Counted from the first letter of the stretch, positions 43,010 to 53,523 are shown. The stretch: DNA of 64,000 nucleotides from Serripes groenlandicus (GCA_031761405.1 JASEVX010000011.1:38977700-39041699); one strand, 5' to 3'. Translations and numbers: made by a program. The notes: generated by a model from the letters alone, not told the origin.

Positions 43010-43312
43010 CGGCTCGTCGGTGTAGTCGCTGAGCGTCCGCCTCAGCTGCAGGAGACGGTCGAGTGCTCGATCCCCGACCGGGTCATGCAAAAGTCTTTAA
43101 AAGTTTGCTCATTTGCGATCATAAATGTCGATCCCCGACCGGGTCATGCAAAAGTCTTTAAAATGTTTGCTCGTTTGCGCTCATAAATGTGCGGTTAGCA
43201 GAACGGCAGACTTGCTGGTGTCAGGATACATGGACCAGTAGTACTTGTAACTTACCCAGAAAACGCCGTGATATAACTTAAAGAATGTTGAAAGCGACGT
43301 AAAACACGATAC
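43010..43312 (+). mobile_element. SINE-1 copy i with an internal 61-bp duplication
   Basis: The head TCGGTGTAGTCGCTGAGCG leads to the B box GTGCTCGATCCCCGACC. The stretch from CGATCCCCGACCGGGTCATG to CATAAATGT is repeated (starts 43068 and 43129), duplicating the B box. The tail GTTGAAAGCGACGTAAAAC is followed by an (ACAA)n run. Confidence 0.85.
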
Positions 43313-43739
43313 AAACAAACAAAACAGAGCATCTTTCAAAGTAAGAGAAATGTACATAAACCTTTACGAATCTATTTAAGACACATATCTTTCTTTCAGA
43401 GATAAATACTAAAATTACTTTGTTTATTCGAGTTATACGCGTAGCATATGTTTTTTTACTCAATCCCAAATGATCACAGAGGGCATATATAGAAAAGATT
43501 AAATTTAAAAATTGGAAGACAATATCGCGAGAAATCGTTATTGATAATATCACTCCGGGACGAAATCCCGGGGGAAATTCGAAAACAAGGCGAAATTAAA
43601 TAAAAAGCATCGATTCACACATAAAGAATATTAAATAAGATGGCATTCGGCACACTAAATACGGAACACAATTGGTATGAAACAGTTGAGCTTTTTAATA
43701 ATCAAAGTACATCTATCATCGAGGAACACTTGTTGGTCC

Positions 43740-43800
43740 TGTGTTTGAATGAAGTTTAACATCGCTGTCAACGGTAGTTCAGATGTATCACGCAATTTCC
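43740..43800 (-). mobile_element. SINE tail fragment
   Basis: AAGTTTAACATCGCTGTCAAC and GATGTATCACGCAATTTCC match the shared tail. A TTAA-A copy follows immediately. Confidence 0.5.
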
Positions 43801-43810
43801 TGTGGAAATG

Positions 43811-44025
43811 ATACCCTTTCGCAAACATGGACGCCTTTTGAGGCGTCTTCAGCCAACAACATTTAACACGTCGTGGCAAAAAGAAAAATTGTTCATCAGT
43901 TGCAATTTTCTCCTTTTTGTCACAATGTTATCAAATTCTATTCAGCGATAATACTTTACTTTACAGAATAGTTTCATAATTTGGTTCAGGTGCTTTCAGA
44001 CTTTAAATACAGTGGAAGGGTTTTA
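43811..44025 (+). mobile_element. TTAA-A MITE, copy 27 (diverged)
   Basis: ACCCTTTCGCAAACATGGACG and CAGTGGAAGGGTTTTAA are the ends. AAAATTGTTCATCAGTTGCAA replaces the usual hairpin core. Confidence 0.7.
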
Positions 44026-44858
44026 ATTACAGTTACCAGATAAAAAAAATGACACCATTAGAAAAATAGGCTTGATAAATTCTCTGTAATTCTCAAGCGG
44101 CCAAATTTCAATTATACAAAGATTCAAAACCTTGTTTTCTTATACACAAATAAATGTGCCGCCTTTGGCAAAAAGGAAGTTCTTTTAGCATCTCAGTTTT
44201 GACTCAGTAATGAGGTAGATTGGAGTACAACAATATAGTCCGGAGATTCCTGCCCCTGTTATATCGGTCAGGCTTACACAAATAATGGCGGCGCTCTTTG
44301 GACATAGTGAAGCAAGCAAAGTGAACCTTTCTTTGTGGATCAAAACTCTGTGAGAAGTTTGCTTCGTTATTTATGTATTGCTTCCAGATGTCAAGTTGTA
44401 TTGGTCCGCCGTAGAGTTTTCGAAAATTAACAAGTGTATGGTTTCCCGCTACTACAGAGGTACTTATTTGCTTAAGTACGCCGAGTACCAGACTAAATTG
44501 TAAGTTGTCGTTGGTGGTTCATGCCAAACGTACTTATTTTAAATAGCACGCCAGGTACCAGACTGACAACTATGAGGATTGGTTTTAATTTTCTTTTTTA
44601 TAAATGATATCCATTGACTATATCACAAGTAGATGGACAGTATAGACACCAACCAGAACATTCACTGTTCGTAAATCCAACGAAACGTCTTTCCCCGACG
44701 CTGCTTGCTTCATTCTGTAAATAAGGTCTCTTTTGTAAAGGAATACTTTGAAAGCTCTGCTTATTTGTTATAAAAGATACTCTAAGATTCTTTAGAATAA
44801 AATTCTAGGAATGATTCGTGGTGTGATGTATCATTTCCCCGGTGTTTATCGTTGTGTT
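44026..44858. other. No recognised repeat; short local duplication
   Basis: GTACTTATTTGCTTAAGTACG (44460) and CGTACTTATTTTAAATAGCAC (44529) each run into ACCAGACT, a small diverged duplication. Nothing else is recognised. Confidence 0.4.
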
Positions 44859-45052
44859 TTAACCCTTTCCTACATACAACAAATCTGCAGCAGACGACTT
44901 TGAAAACCTATACATAAACGTGAAAGATGAGAGTTTAATCATTATATAAAGTTGAGAACAGTGTGACAAAATGAGAAATTGCTCGTTTTGAGCAATTTCT
45001 TCTTCTGTCATAATGTTTTCAAGAGTCGTCTGCTCGAGATGGGTCAATCTCT
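44859..45052 (-). mobile_element. TTAA-A MITE, copy 28, right end lost
   Basis: TTAACCCTTTCCTACATAC starts it and the hairpin is GAAATTGCTCGTTTTGAGC. After GTCGTCTGCTCGAGATGGG it meets TTAA-B copy 3 directly. Confidence 0.85.
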
Positions 45053-45266
45053 TTAACTCTTTCAGCGCCGAATTGTTTAAAGTAGTCTCTTCCATGTTCA
45101 AAATCGGGTGTGTCCATTTCTCAATTTATGAAAGTTTTGGACTATTTTGGTAACTAAAAGGCAAACAATGCTGATTTCAGGTGAGACAGCTCGTCACGAG
45201 CTGACTCACCTGAATCTGCATTGTTTGCTAAAACTTCAATATTGCCTGCGGCGCTGAAAGAGTTAA
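45053..45266 (+). mobile_element. TTAA-B MITE, copy 3 (reference-quality)
   Basis: TTAACTCTTTCAGCGCCG and GGCGCTGAAAGAGTTAA are intact. The centre is the near-perfect hairpin TTTCAGGTGAGACAGCTCG / CGAGCTGACTCACCTGAA inside CAAACAATG and CATTGTTTG. Confidence 0.95.
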
Positions 45267-45390
45267 AAGTTTTAGACGTCCTTTGACGAGACCGTAACAG
45301 ACGACATTTGAAAACATAGTTGAAAACATGGAATTTGCTCATAAGTATAAATTTCTCACAATTTATGTCAAAATGTTCACAACTATGTTA
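45267..45390. mobile_element. TTAA-A relic next to TTAA-B copy 3
   Basis: GTAACAGACGACATTTGAAAA, GGAATTTGCTCATAAG and AAATTTCTCAC are TTAA-A-like. It has no intact terminus. It may be a second element broken by the insertion. Confidence 0.5.
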
Positions 45391-45411
45391 AGATGAACTG
45401 CTGTTACATTA

Positions 45412-46192
45412 TTCGAGTTAAATGATATGTTCAAATTATAACATGATCGAGTTAAATTATATAATCGAATTATCACATTTCCAGTTAAGTGATATATTCG
45501 AATTATCACATGTGCGAGTTAAATGATATATTCGAATTATCACATGTTCGAGAAAAGTGATAAGTTCGAATTATCACATGTTTCGAGTTAAGTGATATAA
45601 TCGAATTATAACATGTTCGATATAAATTATATATTCGAATTATCACATGTTCCAGTTTAATGATATATTCGAATTATCACATGTTCAATTTAAGTGATAT
45701 ATTCGAAGTATCACATGTTACGAGTTAAATTATATATTCGAATGATCACATGTTCGAGTTAAATTATATATTCGAATTATCACATGTTCCAGTTAAGTGA
45801 TATATTCGAATTATCAACATATCTAGTTTAGTGATATATTCGAATGATCACATGTTTGAGTTAAATGATGTATTCGAATTATCACATGTTCGATTTAAAT
45901 ATGACATTTGAATTATAACATGTTCAAGTTAAGTGATATATTCGAATTATCACATGTTCTCGAGTTATGAGATATATTCGAATTATCACATGTTCTCGAG
46001 TTATGTGATATATTCGAATTATCACATGTTCCAGTTTAATGATTATTCGAATTATCACATGTTCCAGTTTAATGATTATTCGAATTATCACATGATCGAG
46101 TTTAATGATATATTCGAAATATTACAGGTTCCAGTTTAGTGATATATTCGAATGATCACATGTTCGAGTTAAATGATATATTCGAATAATCA
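45412..46192. repeat. 34-bp minisatellite, ~23 units
   Basis: The unit is roughly TTCGAATTATCACATGTTCG plus AGTTAAATGATATA. Some units are shortened, for example at 46035-46085. It is very AT-rich and nearly free of C and G outside TTCGA and CATG. Confidence 0.95.
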
Positions 46193-46338
46193 CAATCGGC
46201 GCAAAGGTATTGTCAATGTCACTCTAAATGCAATTAAATCGGAGATTAAATAACACCCCCAAAAGACTAGACGTGACCCGAATCTTTACACGAAGATCGG
46301 GACCAGGTCAATATTGTCAACGATATAATAATATATTT

Positions 46339-46645
46339 GAGCCGTTACACGAAAAAATCAACGATATGGACTCTGCATAATGTATCGAGCCGGATCAGCC
46401 TGCGCATTTCGCGCAGGCTGATCCGGACAGGCATGGACCTCGTCCTGTGGAGTTTCTGTTTCGGGAATCATTACTCTATGCCTCTATATCCCAGAGACGG
46501 AATGCGCAGGCTGATCCGGACAGGCATTGACCTTGTCCTGTGAAGTTTCTGTTTCGGGAATGATTACTCTATACCCCTGCGCAGGCTGATCTGGGTCGAT
46601 ACATTACGCAGAGTCATTAATATTGGTTTTCCCGTGGAACGGCTC
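46339..46645 (+). mobile_element. D-family MITE, copy 6, with internal duplication
   Basis: GAGCCGTTACACGAAAAAATC and TTTTCCCGTGGAACGGCTC are the ends. GCGCAGGCTGATCCGGACAG with the following ~80 bp occurs twice (about 46421 and 46505), lengthening the element. Confidence 0.9.
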
Positions 46646-47120
46646 ATTTATCATACCACTTACAGGAAAAATAGTCCGGTAAATAAACATATCCACGGTG
46701 TTATTGGAAAAGAGAGTAATCGGCGGTTGATTCGAATCTATATGGCAATATTTATTTTACTAAAATATATGTTTTATCAAAATATCGATTAGATAGAACA
46801 AAAACGTGACTACGCTAAAATCGACCTCCTTTTAGGACTGAAATTAAACAAAAATGCAATAAAATTGAATATTTATTTCAACGGTTTTATGTTGATGTCT
46901 TTCACCAGATATATCCAGGATGAGCGTTCAACAAGATGGTGAACTTATAAGATCCAGATCATGCTGCGCTGCCCTTGCGGTGTCAATTCGCTGTTTATAA
47001 ACACCTAAAGGTCGGTATTCGTGAGACTTGACTCTCGTTATTCAATTCTATTAGGCCTACATCCAAACAGTCTTTTAAATCCATTATTAGTATAAATAAC
47101 ACATTTACAAGTGCTTCACG
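46646..47120. other. No recognised feature
   Basis: Unique AT-rich sequence. Confidence 0.4.
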
Positions 47121-47134
47121 GCACTATAAATATG

Positions 47135-47440
47135 GTTGATAGATTGCTTGGGGTTTAACGCAGTTTTCGACATTGTGTCCGTCATATCACGGCGGCCAGT
47201 TCGCCTACTCATGTGTTTTCTGGATTTCTCACACAAGTAATCTACACAACAGTTTTTCTAAGCAACTGGCTTCTCTTTCACATAGACTACATGTATTAGC
47301 CCATTGGTGAAAGACGAATATCGCTTGTCACAGTGACTTTTGTCAAACGTCGTAAAGAATGTTTGTCGAGAGGGGGTTCAAGCTCACAACCGCTGGATTG
47401 ACAGCCCGCGTCGCTACCGACTGACTTACCCGGGCTCGGC
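47135..47440 (-). mobile_element. SINE-2 copy h with 14-bp TSD
   Basis: GCACTATAAATATG (47121-47134) and GCACTATACATATG (47441-47454) flank it. Body and head include CGCAGTTTTCGACATTGTG, CATATCACGGCGGCC and CCGCGTCGCTACCGACTGA. Confidence 0.9.
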
Positions 47441-47494
47441 GCACTATACATATGAGTGTTGCTCTGTGAAAACCAATCTTACCGTAACATATAT

Positions 47495-47733
47495 GAGCCG
47501 TGGACGTAGCGTAAAGTATCGACCCGGATCAGCCCAAGCATGCCACACAGGCTAATCCGGACAGGCACTTTTCGCCTCCTGTGGATTTTCTGTTTCAGGA
47601 ATCATGACTCTATACCTCTATCCCCCTGATACGGAATATGTCGGCCCGCATTTGCCTACGCGGTATGGTTAGGCTGATCTGGGTCGATACTTTACGCAGA
47701 GTCCACGACGTTGGTTTTCTCGTGGGACGGCTC
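47495..47733 (+). mobile_element. D-family MITE, copy 7
   Basis: GAGCCGTGGACGTAGCGTAA has a 5' end shortened by ~25 bp. The right end TTTTCTCGTGGGACGGCTC is normal, with ATAT outside. Confidence 0.85.
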
Positions 47734-47747
47734 ATATATATATACGT

Positions 47748-47814
47748 GTATCTGATCTGGGTCGATACATTACGCAGAGTCCATACTGTTGGTTTTCTAG
47801 TGGAACGCCTCATA
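47748..47814 (+). mobile_element. D-family right-end fragment
   Basis: CTGATCTGGGTCGATACATT, ACGCAGAGTCCATACTG and TTTTCTAGTGGAACGCCTC form a solo half directly after copy 7. It looks like a partial duplication of the D right half. Confidence 0.8.
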
Positions 47815-47851
47815 TCACGCTATTAAATAGGATTTTGTAAAACTTCCCTTT

Positions 47852-48075
47852 TTAACCTTTTCTCATATATAACAGATCCGCAGCAGACTACTTTGAAAAT
47901 TTGTTAGAAAAATCATGGAAAATATCGATAAAATGAAGGTATTAAGTTGGAGGCATTGTGGCAAAAGGACAATTTGTTTCGTTTAGCTATTCCTTTATTT
48001 CTTTTGTGAAAATGCCTTCAAAGGCAGTATGTTGCAGCGGTTTCAGAAAGCGTGTGTATGTGGGGAAGGATTTAA
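47852..48075 (-). mobile_element. TTAA-A MITE, copy 30
   Basis: TTAACCTTTTCTCATATATA and GTGGGGAAGGATTTAA are the ends. CATTGTGGCAAAAGGACAATTTG and GCTATTCCTTTATTTC are a diverged hairpin. Confidence 0.75.
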
Positions 48076-48415
48076 TATGTCGAACTCCATTTCTTTTTAA
48101 GTATTCCTGCTGAATGATCAAAATGCTTTTGCGTCCATAGTTCTGTGATACAATTCATCGCATGCCACAGTTTTAGACAAAGAGTATATATTTAGATATT
48201 TGTGTGACAGATCATTTCAGAAGGCTTTTCATTTTGATAAGATTTCAGACACTTTTCTAGTTAACAATTGGTGTATATTTCAAGAAAAAGTATATTGTAT
48301 TTGCTGAGAATTGATTATAATAGAATTTTTTTAAATAATAAAATAAAAGTCTCGCCCCAGGGCACCAACTTTGTGATATCTTTTCGAAAATTGTAAACTC
48401 AGAACAAACATGTCC
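48076..48415. other. No recognised feature
   Basis: Unique AT-rich sequence. Confidence 0.4.
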
Positions 48416-48641
48416 TCCCTTTCCCACATATAGACGCTTTCTGACGCCTCTGCAGCAGACATTTTTTGAAAACACTGTAACAAAAGAAGATATTGCTCGT
48501 AACGAGCAATTTCTCCTTTTACCACAATGTTTTCAACTTTTTTTCACTAAATATTCCCTCATTTATAGGGATTTTCTTTATTTTTGCCACATGTTTCCAA
48601 ATTCGTTTGCTGTAAATTTGTTGTATGTGGGAAAGGGTTAA
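48416..48641 (+). mobile_element. TTAA-A MITE, copy 31
   Basis: CCTCCCTTTCCCACATATAG and GTATGTGGGAAAGGGTTAA bound it. The hairpin is GATATTGCTCGTAACGAGC. The left TTAA has mutated. Confidence 0.85.
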
Positions 48642-49135
48642 GACGGTCCATTCACAACGGTACACAATCGTCTGAGTGTACAGTGAAAATCAAGATCGGC
48701 CGCTATATCCGCACGATCAGATAAAGATCTGTGTCTTTCGCAAAGTACATGTGAATGGTTTTTTTAGATACAGCTGTTGAGTTGTGAAGATTTTGATCAA
48801 ACAGAGTAGATGTGCTGTCTGTTTTGTACCTGTTACATTCTCCGTTGCCATCTTATTTCAAATTGCTTAAAGATGCTCATTTTCTTTTCAAATGTGCACA
48901 TTCATAAAATCTCATCAAATATTTCTAGATTTTATCGGATTTTCCACTTGTTTACGGCTTCGTCTACATAAATGACATCAATGCACAGGCAAACTGACAG
49001 TCAGAATTTTCACATTTCAGTTAAAATTAAATCCTTTCCCACATGAAATAGATTGTAGACAGTTTAAATTATGTGGAATTATACCAAACCATATCAGCAT
49101 AATAACATATAGTATTACATAAAGTATAGCGCCGG
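48642..49135. other. Unique, with a TTAA-A left-end fragment
   Basis: TTAAATCCTTTCCCACATG at 49025 is a lone left terminus that continues for about 45 bp. Nothing else is recognised. Confidence 0.4.
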
Positions 49136-49250
49136 TAGCTCAGTCGGCATCAACGCGGACTCTCAATCCAGAGGTTGTGAGCTCGAGCCACAGCTCGGTC
49201 AAAAATTGTTTGCGACAAGTATCATACGTTTACCACTAATGGTGATTGTG
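49136..49250 (+). mobile_element. SINE-2 head (copy i)
   Basis: GCCGGTAGCTCAGTCGGCATC is the A-box region and GAGGTTGTGAGCTCGAGCC the B box. The body is cut after CCACTAATGGTGA, where a D fragment begins. Confidence 0.75.
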
Positions 49251-49255
49251 ACTGG

Positions 49256-49319
49256 CAGGCTAATCTGGGTCGATACATTACGCAGAATCCATAATGTTGG
49301 TTTTCTCGTGGAACGGCTC
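49256..49319 (+). mobile_element. D-family right-end fragment
   Basis: GGCTAATCTGGGTCGATAC, ATTACGCAGAATCCATAATG and TTTTCTCGTGGAACGGCTC are present; the left half is absent. Confidence 0.8.
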
Positions 49320-49384
49320 ATATATACCACCTCATATAGGCAACTGATTTTAGAAGTCTTAGAATCTTTATTCAGTTTTACGAT

Positions 49385-49535
49385 GTTTTACGCCGCTTTC
49401 AACAATATCTAAGTTATAGCACGGCGTCTCCTGGGTAAGTTACCAGAACTATCGGTCAATATATCCTGACATAATCGATGCAGTCGTGATGATAACCCCC
49501 ACAATCCCTAGTGCCACGCATGAACATATATATAT
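49385..49535 (-). mobile_element. SINE-1 copy j, partial
   Basis: GTTTTACGCCGCTTTCAACAA, CACGGCGTCTCCTGGGTAAG and CCTGACATAATCGATGCAG match the body and tail. The tRNA head is lost. Confidence 0.75.
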
Positions 49536-49751
49536 ACTTACACAAATGGTAGAATCCGGTTAATATAGTTAATTATATATTTTAAAAAAGTACATGTATC
49601 CCCTCGGTATGGGAAATCTCATTTCAGGAACACATAAGAATCACGTCCGATGAAAAGGGGAGTCAAACTGGTCCCCAGGTTTGGCATCACATTTATTGGT
49701 CATGAGAATAAAACAATGGACTTAACGTCTAGTATTTTTGAATATTGGTTG

Positions 49752-50000
49752 ATTTATTGATTTGGGGTTTAACCCCGTTTTCAATAGATTGTCAGTCATA
49801 TCACGGCGGTCAATTCACCTACATGTGTGTTTCCTTACTTACTCACACCAGAACTCCTCACAACAGTCCCTCCGTGCAATCAACTGTGTTTACATATTAA
49901 CTGCTAGACCATTGGTGGAAGACTAGCGACGCTTGTTGAAATGACTTTCGAACTTACAACCTCTAGATCGACAATCCGCGTCGCTTCCCACTGAGTTACA
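49752..50000 (-). mobile_element. SINE-2 copy j
   Basis: TTTGGGGTTTAACCCCGTTTT, CATATCACGGCGGTCAATTC, TTGGTGGAAGACTAGCGACG and GACAATCCGCGTCGCTTCCC are in order. Confidence 0.8.
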
Positions 50001-50917
50001 CTTATAAATGTATAGTATATTATAAAAGCAATGCGCGCATTCTTAGCAGTGTGTGTTTGCATATATCACAAGACCCCTTTTCACCCGTCGCAGCTCGATA
50101 TCTAACACCATTACTATCGGTGCGCGGAGAACAAAGAAATTTAGTGCGCATACGCGGATTCTAAAACTAATAAACAATTCAGCATGGTGTATAAAATCTA
50201 TATAATTTTGTGATTTATTCAACTTGAAGTCATACATGTATCCATATGCGTTCAATATCACCCACGCCTTAATGGTGTTTTGTTAAGGCTGACAACAGGG
50301 TGTTCTTCCTTATTGTATTTCTATATGAAGAAATATTATATATCTGGTGGCATAATCCCTTGATATTTAACATTACCAACTATAAAATAGTGTGAGGGAA
50401 ATTGAGAAGGTGATAACAAAGATAAAAAAACATCCGATCAGTGTGATCTGATTCTGAACTGTTTGTTAATTAGTGGCAGTACCTTTGAATAGGTACATCT
50501 GACAATCATAATACCTTTACAGTGGATATAAGTTTTATATTGTATTTGAGTGACACGTAAGACACTTATTATATAGACGTGTACAATTATTCATTATAAC
50601 GGTAACGGCAATACTTGTATATATTGAGCGTATTACTCAGCCATACAAATGGCGTATGAGTCACTAGACATTAATCAATGTAAGTACTAAAAAAGATGTT
50701 TTAATAAATTATACTATTATAAATATAGAAATAAATAGACATTTAATTTGATTACACTGAATAAACTATTTTAGATCTTTTTAAATAACAATCGTGTATT
50801 TATATAGCAGATTTCTTTATGAGACTTTTTTTTATCAGTAAGCATGTTTTTTTAAGTTATTGGCCACATGTTATTTTGTTTCTACTGTCGACCAATTAGT
50901 TGATTAATTACTTGTCT
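50001..50917. other. No recognised feature
   Basis: About 0.9 kb of unique, very AT-rich sequence. Confidence 0.4.
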
Positions 50918-51030
50918 CCACAGTACATGTGTGTCAGTTATATCACGGTCATCACCTGTTTTTACAGCTTTCTTGCACCACACAACGTTGACTAAATGCC
51001 ATTGGTGACAGGTTATAATTTGAGCTTGTC
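50918..51030 (-). mobile_element. Diverged SINE-2 fragment
   Basis: GTGTCAGTTATATCACGGTCA and AATGCCATTGGTGACAGG match the body. Both ends are lost. Confidence 0.5.
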
Positions 51031-51254
51031 TAAAGGTTTCGTCCACAAACGGCAAGTCTTCAGTCATGACAATTGTTTGGTAGATTTGATGGGTGCGTGA
51101 TCAAAACGATTAGCTGCAAGTTTACAATTGTGCCGGGTTCCAAAGTTCTTGCCACAACAGACACACAACTATGAACTTTATTGTGTTGTTGTTGTTTTTG
51201 CTTTTGCTTTTCCCGGAGCACAACTTATTGAAAACAACTAAGTTATTTAGCATT

Positions 51255-51382
51255 TCTCGGATACACTATAACTGCAGCAGACGACTTTGAAAGTATCAAG
51301 GCAGAACTATGAAAAGTAAACATATAAGAACGTTATCAATAATAAATAGGGCTGATGACACTGTGGCAAAAGTATACGATAC
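51255..51382 (-). mobile_element. TTAA-A left-half relic
   Basis: ACTGCAGCAGACGACTTTGAA, GAACTATGAAAAGTAAAC and ACTGTGGCAAAAGTATAC are the left arm. The right half is missing. Confidence 0.55.
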
Positions 51383-51715
51383 ATGTTAAACATTGAACCA
51401 TGTACATGTACTTAAATAAAACTGTAACCTTGTCAGGCGCTTATAACAGTGCAATACTATGGAGGATTGATTTTAGAAGTCGGTTGAAAAGCTAGCAATG
51501 GTTTGATTTTCGTAGGGGTTAATTTGGGGTGAGTTGTCGTAAAATACGAATGTATATAGGATGAGGTAATACGGCGACAAGGTTGATATAGCGATGTCGT
51601 TATAGCTTACACGTAAATTATAAATGAGAAGAAACATGTGGCACTTTAATATGTGGTCATATTGATCGAGCCTAGACTCAAAGAAACTACATTAGTCATA
51701 TAACACCAGAGTTAT
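51383..51715. other. No recognised feature
   Basis: Unique sequence leading into the minisatellite. Confidence 0.4.
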
Positions 51716-52813
51716 TGTTTGAATCAGAAGTTACGTTTTACTAGTCTTGTTTCTTAGAATCAGAAGTTACGTTTACCATCCTTGTTTTTTAGAATCAGAA
51801 GTTACGTTTACCATCCTTGTTTTTTAGAATCAGAAGTTACGTTTACCATCCTTGTTTTTTAGAATCAGAAGTTACGTTTACCATCCTTATTTCTTAAAAT
51901 CAGAAGTAACGTTTTACTAGTCTTGCTTCTTACAATCAGAAGTTACGTTTTACTAGTCTTGTTTCTTAGAATCAGAAGTAAAGTTTAACCAGTCTCGTTT
52001 CTTAGAATCAGAAGTTACGCATTCCAGTCTTATTTCTTAGAATCAGAAGTTACGTTTTACCAGTCTTTTTTTTTAGAATCAGAAGTTACGTTTTACCAGT
52101 CTCGTTTCTTAGAATGAGAAGTTACGTTTTACCAGTCTTATTTCTTAGAATCAGAAGCTACGTTTTACCAGTCTCGTGTCTTAGAATCAGAAGTTATGTT
52201 TTACCAGTCTCGTTTCTTAGAATCAGAAGTTACGTTTTACCAGTCTTATTTCTTAGAATCAGAAGCTACGTTTTACCAGTCTCGTGTCTTAGAATCAGAA
52301 GTTATGTTTTACCAGTCTCGTTTCTTAGAATCAGAAGTTACGTTTTACCAGCCTTGTTTCTAAGGAGAAGTTACGTTTTACCAGCCTTGTTTTTAGGAGA
52401 AGTCACGTTTTACCAGCCTTGTTTCTTAGGAGAAGTCACGTTTTACCAGCCTTGTTTCTTATGAGACCAGCCTTGTTTCTTAGGAGAAGTCACGTTTTAC
52501 CAGCCTTGTTTCTTAGGAGAAGTCACGTTTTACCAGCCTTGTTTCTTAGAAGAAGTTACGTTTTACCAGCCTTGTTTCTTAGGAGAAGTCAAGTTTTACC
52601 AGCATTGTTTCTTAGGAGAAGTCACGTTTTACCAGCCTTGTTTCCTAGGAGAAGTTACGTTTTACCAGCCTTGTTTCTTAGGAGAAGTCACGTTTTACCG
52701 GCCTTGTTTCTTAGGAGAAGTCACGTTTTACCAGCCTTGTTTCTTAGGAGAAGTTACGTTTTACCAGCCTTGTTTCTTAGGAGAAGTCACGTTTTACCAG
52801 CCTTGTTTCTTAG
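51716..52813. repeat. 36/33-bp minisatellite, ~32 units
   Basis: The first two thirds use a ~36-bp unit (TTCTTAGAATCAGAAGTTAC + GTTTTACCAGTCTCGT). After about 52340 the unit becomes 33 bp (TTCTTAGGAGAAGTCACG + TTTTACCAGCCTTGT). A 108-bp higher-order repeat of three 36-mers is visible at 52153 and 52261. Both periods are multiples of three, so frames stay open (repeats of LRRSHVLPALF); I do not regard these as genes. Confidence 0.95.
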
Positions 52814-52864
52814 GATGGTGTCTTACGTCGCTTCAAATAGTATTTGAGTTATATCATGTTGTAT

Positions 52865-53024
52865 CCTTGTCGATTGGTTAATTCGGGTGTAGTGCCACTT
52901 TCAACAATAATTCAGTCATATTACAGCGGCCTCTTCAACTATCCAAGTGTTTCCAGGCTTTCTCACCCCAGTATGCCACACTACAGTCTTTCGAAACAAC
53001 TGGCTGATTTTAAACATATTAACC
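52865..53024 (-). mobile_element. SINE-2 copy k, first part (split)
   Basis: GTAGTGCCACTTTCAACAATA, CATATTACAGCGGCC and CAACTGGCTGATTTTAAACA form the tail and body. It resumes at about 53524 with AAAGACCATTGGTGGTAAACG and ends at 53632. Confidence 0.8.
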
Positions 53025-53520
53025 GTCCAGCGAGAATGAATGAATGTATATTGTTTTATGGCGCATCGACAGCTAAGGTCATTTAGCGCGCAATTAAGTT
53101 TAATTATTCATGATCCCTGGGTAAACAAACCAGTACTAGGCTAGAAAATGTGCCTTGCCCCAAGGGCACTCCACCATGACCGTAGTGCCGCGACTGGGGA
53201 TCGAACCCGGGACACCCGGTTTCGAAATCCCCGACGCTAACCACTCGACCACAGCGGATTCCTGTCCAGCGAGAATACCAACACTGTGGACTCTGCGTAA
53301 AGTATCGACCCGGATCAGCCTTAACATGCCACGCAGGCTTACCCGGACAGACACTTTTCGCCTCCTGAGGATTTTCTGTTTCAGTATTCATTACTCTATA
53401 CCTATATCCCCCCTGAGACGGAATGTCTCCGCCCGGATTAGTCTGCGCGGACTGCGCATGCTGATCTGGGTCGATACATTACGCAGAGTCAATACTGTTG
53501 GTTTTCTCGCGGGACGGCTC
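53025..53520 (+). mobile_element. D-family MITE, copy 10, nested in SINE-2 and split by SINE-3
   Basis: The left end CCGTCCAGCGAGAAT is at 53023-53037 and again at 53262-53276, after the SINE-3. Then ACTCTGCGTAAAGTATCGAC, TCTGCGCGGACTGCGCATG and TTTTCTCGCGGGACGGCTC complete the D element. Confidence 0.85.
53038..53263 (-). mobile_element. SINE-3 with 13-bp TSD, alternative tail
   Basis: GTCCAGCGAGAAT flanks both sides. On the minus strand the head TCCGCTGTGGTCGAGTGGTTA and B box GGGTTCGATCCCC lead into CCAGGGATCATGAATAA. The 3' end is then different: GCGCGCTAAATGACCTTAGC and TCGATGCGCCATAAAAC instead of the shared GTGATATAACTGA tail. Confidence 0.85.
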
Positions 53521-53523
53521 ATA

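Noticed and set aside
45412..46192. CRISPR-like array
   Set aside because: Repeats are contiguous with no unique spacers, and the genome is eukaryotic. This is a minisatellite.
52114..52847. Repeat-containing protein genes
   Set aside because: The frames stay open because the minisatellite period is a multiple of three. They are kept only as a low-interest finding.
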